Positions 60,896-64,000 of a stretch of DNA of 64,000 nt are shown here, piece by piece (the first letter of the stretch is position 1; each line of letters begins with the position of its first letter). The DNA lies in contig NZ_FOZL01000001.1 in the NCBI RefSeq assembly GCF_900114625.1, positions 2,976,001 to 3,040,000 of the forward strand, read 5' to 3'. The notes beneath the pieces are model-generated. The model had not been told where the DNA came from. It saw nothing but the letters and a program-made list of their open reading frames with translations, and did not search any database. The translations under genes were made by a program, and so were the position numbers. The stretch comes from Granulicella pectinivorans. Lineage in GTDB: Bacteria; Acidobacteriota; Terriglobia; Terriglobales; Acidobacteriaceae.

Positions 60896-62209
60896 TCAGT
60901 TGCCTTGATGTACAGCCTGATGCGTTGGGCGCTCGGAAAGGAGCTTCTCGATCAAAGCAGTCACATCGTGTTCGAGCGCAATATGTCCCGCCGTATTGCC
61001 CGGACCCGCGAAGCCTGCGTGAGTCTCCTTGACTAACCCGTCACGGCCTACGAAGAACGAAGTCGGCCAGCAATTTAGATTGACTCCCTGGGGAATCTTC
61101 TCCGCAAGCTGATCCGTGGTTCCGCTGACGAGCACCGGATACGTGATGCCGTAATGCGCGATGAAGGCCTTGAGTCGAGCTGTGTCGGTGTCGGGGTCAC
61201 CTTGCTCAAAGTCGAGGTTCACGATCTCGAGACCCTTGGAATGGAACTTCTTGTACAAGCTCACAAGAAAAGGAGCCTCATCATGGCAGTTGGGGCACCA
61301 GGAGCCGCCGATCGCCACGATGACGACCTTGCCCTGAAACTGAGGATCCGTATTCGACACAATCTTTCCGTTCAGATCGGGGAAGCTGAAAGCCAACGGC
61401 ACCGTGGGATCTTTCAGGGTCGTTTGCTGTGTTGGATCGGTGGGCGTCGGGAGGTTCAGCTTGCGAGCATCGACTGTCCTGCGTGCGACGAGATTCGGCG
61501 AGGAATCGTGAACCGGCCCAAGTAGGCTCTTGATCACCAGTGTGCCATCGGGTTGAGGAGTGACGGAGTAGATAGCCGGGCCCGCTGCCGTGAAGTGACT
61601 GACATTGAAACTGGTCCCGTTCCACGTTCCCCACAGTCCTCCAGTGTCGCCATCGATGCGTTGAATCACGGCCTTGATCACGGGCGATTTCCCCAAAGGT
61701 GGATCAACGCGAAACTCCCATGCTCCTTCACCCTTGTTGCTCTTGGTGGCAATCTCCCACGATCCGGAGATATCCGGAGCATGCGGCGCTGCCTCCGGAT
61801 CAGTTTCTTTGGCAATGCGGGTCAAAGTAAACGGAGTCGGCGGTGCAGACTTCGCGCTTGGGTGTGCCGGTCCGTAGGTGCCAGACAACGTATTGCCGCT
61901 AACGGTCGCGTCGAGTGTGCGAGCGAAGTAATCGAATGAGGCGACAAGATGGCTACCATCCAGCGTCGCGGTGGTCGCGATCGTTTCATCGGGATGTGCC
62001 GCGGGTCCGTTAAGGAATGCCGCCTTCAGCTTCGTTCCGCTGCCCGAGATACGAATGGTGATCGGGACTTGCTGATTGCCGCGCGCTGTGGCGAAGCCCT
62101 GCCAAACACCCGCGGCCTGCGCGGCCGTCTGGGCCACGCTGGAAGGAACAACAAGCGCACCGAAGCACGCACCGAAAGACAGCGCAAGGACGCTGGCAGA
62201 AAGCTTCAT
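60896..62209 (-). CDS. secreted TlpA-like thiol-disulfide oxidoreductase (paralogue 3)
   Basis: A 437-residue exported protein. Signal peptide MKLSASVLALSFGACFGALV, then a beta-rich half with RISGSGTKLKAAFLNGP and RIDGDTGGLWGTWNGTSFNV, and a thioredoxin domain with GSWCPNCHDEAPFL (C305, C308) and CWPTSFFVGRDGLVKETHAG. It is more diverged than the two copies at 31989 and 38835, and uniquely has Cys instead of Thr before the cis-Pro-loop WP. Monocistronic, with its own Cys leader. Confidence 0.87.
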   Translation of the reverse strand: MKLSASVLALSFGACFGALVVPSSVAQTAAQAAGVWQGFATARGNQQVPITIRISGSGTKLKAAFLNGPAAHPDETIATTATLDGSHLVASFDYFARTLDATVSGNTLSGTYGPAHPSAKSAPPTPFTLTRIAKETDPEAAPHAPDISGSWEIATKSNKGEGAWEFRVDPPLGKSPVIKAVIQRIDGDTGGLWGTWNGTSFNVSHFTAAGPAIYSVTPQPDGTLVIKSLLGPVHDSSPNLVARRTVDARKLNLPTPTDPTQQTTLKDPTVPLAFSFPDLNGKIVSNTDPQFQGKVVIVAIGGSWCPNCHDEAPFLVSLYKKFHSKGLEIVNLDFEQGDPDTDTARLKAFIAHYGITYPVLVSGTTDQLAEKIPQGVNLNCWPTSFFVGRDGLVKETHAGFAGPGNTAGHIALEHDVTALIEKLLSERPTHQAVHQGN

Positions 62210-62283
62210 GAGAAAGCTCCGTTCTTAGGACGATGGGTATGGGTGAGAAAGGGAATCAGACCTGGAAGGCCGGATCGTGCTGG

Positions 62284-62358
62284 TTATCGAGCAGCACAAA
62301 AGACGGAGGTGGCCAGCGAAGCGCGGCAACAACAACCCAGTCTTGAAATGGTCTGCAT
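62284..62358 (-). CDS. Cys-run leader peptide (24 aa) for TlpA-like 3
   Basis: A 24-codon ORF starting MQTISRLGCCCRASLATS, with three consecutive Cys codons and one later Cys. TTGACC (62390-62395), 18 nt, TACGCT (62366-62371), ATG 7 nt later. It lies 74 bp before the TlpA-like start. Divergent from the leader at 62497, forming a second back-to-back pair. Confidence 0.75.
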   Translation of the reverse strand: MQTISRLGCCCRASLATSVFCAAR

Positions 62359-62496
62359 AAGTCAGAGCGTAGCCTGAACCGCACCGGCAGGTCAAGTTGC
62401 ACGGTAAAATCCAGGCTCAATCTTTGGTGCCCAGGTCGTCGCACTCGCGCTCCGGTTTCATTGACCGAATTCTCCGGCCCATGCTAGCTTCGAGGC

Positions 62497-62550
62497 ATGA
62501 CGCTTTCTCTGTTCCATTGTTGTCGCCGCCTCCAGCCCTTCGTTGGGTGA
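62497..62550 (+). CDS. Cys-run leader peptide (17 aa) for cysteine dioxygenase gene
   Basis: A 17-codon ORF reading MTLSLFHCCRRLQPFVG. TTGACC (62461-62466), 18 nt, TAGCTT (62485-62490), ATG 6 nt later. A hairpin (62643-62664) lies before the next gene. Confidence 0.7.
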   Translation: MTLSLFHCCRRLQPFVG

Positions 62551-62642
62551 GCTGCGACATCTTCAGAGATCCCCGAAGCGCCGCTATAACACTCATCCAT
62601 ATCCTCCATCGCTTATTCGAAGCTGCTGCCGAGATCGTCTCG

Positions 62643-62664
62643 CGTGCATTTGCACGTGTTCTTT
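62643..62664 (+). terminator. weak hairpin with U-rich tail
   Basis: CGTGCA-TT-TGCACG followed by TGTTCTTT, between the leader at 62497-62550 and the cysteine dioxygenase-rhodanese gene. The short 2-nt loop means the real fold may use only the inner pairs less. Confidence 0.4.
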
Positions 62665-62688
62665 GCGGATCGGCTCTGGAGAGATCCT

Positions 62689-63642
62689 ATGCCCCTTGTA
62701 ATAGAAGAAGTTTTTACCCTTGGCGACGGTAGCGCGACTACCGTTGCGAAGAACCAATTGGCGCCGCACTCGAGGACTCCGGAACAGCTCGTTGATATCG
62801 TCTCGCGGTTTGCCGCATCGGAGGGATGGTTAGATCGTGTGCGCTTACGTACGGAACATCGCTGGTATGAGCGGTTGCATCTCGGAGCGGACTATGACAT
62901 TTGGGTGATCAGCTGGATGCCTGGGCAAGCCACGGGCTTTCATGATCACGGAGAATCCGCAGGGGCGTTCGTTGTGACCACGGGTGTTCTCGAGGAGCAC
63001 CTTCCCGGAAAGCGGAGTCATGCAATCTATCCCGGCCAGCCTCGCGGCTTTGGCTTCGAGTACACACATGATGTTCGGAATTCGTCCCTTGCGCCGGCGG
63101 TTAGCATTCATGCCTATTCGCCTCCGCTGAGCGAGATGAACGAGTATGAGTTGGATGGCACCGATCTGGTTCGGCGCGACCATGAGTCTGAGCAGACCTC
63201 GAGACGCGATCACGAAGGGAGTGCGCAGAATTTCAAGTCGGCTAATTGGTCAGGTTCTTCAAGCATCGATCAGATGCTGGCGTCGGCACGTGCTCGCCTC
63301 AGACGGTTGACTCCTGAGGCCGCCTATGAAGCCTTGGCCAAAAGGAATGCGGTACTCGTCGATATCCGTCCAGAGGCCCAGCGCACAGCCGAAGGAATCA
63401 TTCCTGGCGCATTCGTTGTCGAGCGGAATGTGCTCGAGTGGAGATTCGATCCCACATCCGAAGCGCGGCTGGCAATCGCTGTCGATCACGATCTGGAGGT
63501 GATCTTGTTCTGCTCTGAGGGCTATACATCAAGCCTCGCGGCTGCGGCTCTGCAAGATCTTGGTCTATGGCGCGCGACGGACGTAGTTGGCGGATTTCAT
63601 GCTTGGTGCGCGGCAGGTCTCGCAAACGCACCGTTTGGATGA
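62689..63642 (+). CDS. cysteine dioxygenase-rhodanese fusion
   Basis: A 317-residue two-domain protein. Residues 1 to about 165 form a cupin of the cysteine dioxygenase type I family with its three-His iron site: H85 and H87 in GFHDHGESAG and H141 in SIHAYSPPL. Residues about 205-317 form a rhodanese domain (YEALAKRNAVLVDIRPEAQ) with catalytic C275 in ILFCSEGYTS. The first domain should oxidise a thiol (cysteine to cysteine sulfinate, or a persulfide or mercaptopropionate analogue) and the second handle sulfane sulfur. GGAGAG precedes the ATG at 62689. The Cys leader upstream is puzzling for an enzyme that destroys cysteine; a role in using alternative thiols is an option. Confidence 0.87.
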   Translation: MPLVIEEVFTLGDGSATTVAKNQLAPHSRTPEQLVDIVSRFAASEGWLDRVRLRTEHRWYERLHLGADYDIWVISWMPGQATGFHDHGESAGAFVVTTGVLEEHLPGKRSHAIYPGQPRGFGFEYTHDVRNSSLAPAVSIHAYSPPLSEMNEYELDGTDLVRRDHESEQTSRRDHEGSAQNFKSANWSGSSSIDQMLASARARLRRLTPEAAYEALAKRNAVLVDIRPEAQRTAEGIIPGAFVVERNVLEWRFDPTSEARLAIAVDHDLEVILFCSEGYTSSLAAAALQDLGLWRATDVVGGFHAWCAAGLANAPFG

Positions 63643-63707
63643 AGATCAATCCCTCAACAACTGTCCCGTTCGGGATTCCACCGAGCTATACCCCACGGAG
63701 CCTTTGC

Positions 63708-63812
63708 ATGCGCTTTCTGTTTACAGCGCTGATTGCCACATGGGTCCTGTCGTCGCGACTACTCGCGGTGCTGTCCCCACGCAAGTTCAGCAGGAAGGGA
63801 ACGCATTCATGA
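63708..63812 (+). CDS. small membrane or signal-like peptide (34 aa)
   Basis: A 34-codon ORF starting MRFLFTALIATWVLSSRLLA with a hydrophobic N-terminus and basic tail. GGAG lies 9 nt upstream and its stop overlaps the ATG of the PIG-L gene (ATGA). It could be a small membrane protein or a device for coupling translation of the next gene. No family known to me. Confidence 0.35.
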   Translation: MRFLFTALIATWVLSSRLLAVLSPRKFSRKGTHS

Positions 63813-64000
63813 CGAAGGCAACGATGCTTGGTGTCAACAGAAAGAGGTGCCCAGGTTGCGGGATTCGTGCAAGAGGGCGGGGAATCGTCCCGCTCGCCGT
63901 ACTCATTGCTCTTGTCTTGCCGGTTTTGCTCTATGCACAACCGCCAGGCAAGACGCTCCTTGTTGTCGCACATCCGGACGACGAATATTACTTCGCTGCA
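63809..64000 (+). CDS. PIG-L/LmbE-family deacetylase (N-terminal fragment)
   Basis: The first 64 codons are present, ending at the window edge. The N-terminus has a Cys pair (RKRCPGCGIR), then a hydrophobic export segment (GIVPLAVLIALVLPVLLYAQ) and the start of the catalytic domain, KTLLVVAHPDDEYYFAA, whose AHPDDE motif binds zinc in this family. Members deacetylate N-acetylglucosaminyl compounds, including those in mycothiol and bacillithiol synthesis and other sugars; an exported copy more likely acts on an extracellular substrate. AGGAAGGG lies upstream of the ATG. Confidence 0.85.
   Translation, partial: MTKATMLGVNRKRCPGCGIRARGRGIVPLAVLIALVLPVLLYAQPPGKTLLVVAHPDDEYYFAA

Overview
The window looks like chromosomal DNA of an acidobacterium of the Terriglobia type (Granulicella, Terriglobus or Edaphobacter-like; inferred from protein families, not from a marker gene). 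Grounds: five full or partial Oar-like TonB-dependent receptors of about 1,100 residues with N-terminal carboxypeptidase-regulatory domains, DUF6152/DUF6644 membrane genes, a transmembrane protein family typical of the phylum, many GTG/TTG starts, and Tat-exported enzymes. I saw no rRNA, tRNA, CRISPR array, insertion sequence or phage genes.

Layout. 1-2.7 kb: start of a TonB receptor and a secreted GH31 glycosidase. 2.9-4.2 kb: a membrane protein with a DNA-binding-like N-terminus. 4.3-8.4 kb: what seems to be a decayed peptide-modification (RiPP) locus, with a LexA-fold-like regulator, a PqqD-like protein and an ORF joining a truncated kinase-like domain to the back half of a TonB receptor. 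8.4-9.5 kb: gene-poor, with a ParB-like scrap. 9.5-21.4 kb: TauE/SafE exporter, a TonB receptor, a DUF6152-DUF6644-DUF6644 operon and a divergent operon ending in a TonB receptor. 21.5-25 kb: an Lrp/AsnC regulator divergent from a family 2A encapsulin shell gene and its cysteine desulfurase cargo. 25-31.5 kb: amidinotransferase-like protein (catalytic Cys apparently replaced by Ser), ATP-grasp ligase, flavin monooxygenase, and a methionine ABC transporter whose permease and binding protein are fused. 32-40 kb: two TlpA-like thiol oxidoreductases, a Tat-exported LanC-like protein, CHRD protein, c-type cytochromes and a DsbD-N-like protein. 40.7-50.3 kb: TonB receptor, two peptidases, a beta-propeller and a threonine-synthase-like enzyme. 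50.5-57 kb: sulfatase, TonB receptor, sulfatase. 57-64 kb: exported PLP aminotransferase, PhzF, a second LanC-like protein, a third TlpA-like protein, a cysteine dioxygenase-rhodanese fusion and the start of a PIG-L deacetylase.

The main discovery is regulatory. In front of nearly every operon from 13.7 kb to the right end lies a very short ORF with a run of two to four cysteine codons. I count fourteen, on both strands, plus one weaker candidate. In at least ten of them the ATG lies 6-7 nt after a -10-like box, itself 17-18 nt from a -35-like box, so the mRNA is predicted to begin at the ATG (leaderless). Several are followed by an intrinsic terminator before the first structural gene. This fits cysteine-responsive transcription attenuation: when Cys-tRNA is scarce, ribosomes stall on the Cys run and the downstream operon is read. 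About 50 kb of the window can then be read as one cysteine/sulfur-limitation regulon that gathers sulfur from sulfate esters, peptides, methionine and sulfonates or sulfones, handles thiols in the periplasm, and stores or mobilises sulfur near an encapsulin. The leaders, boxes and hairpins are read from the sequence; their function is inference.
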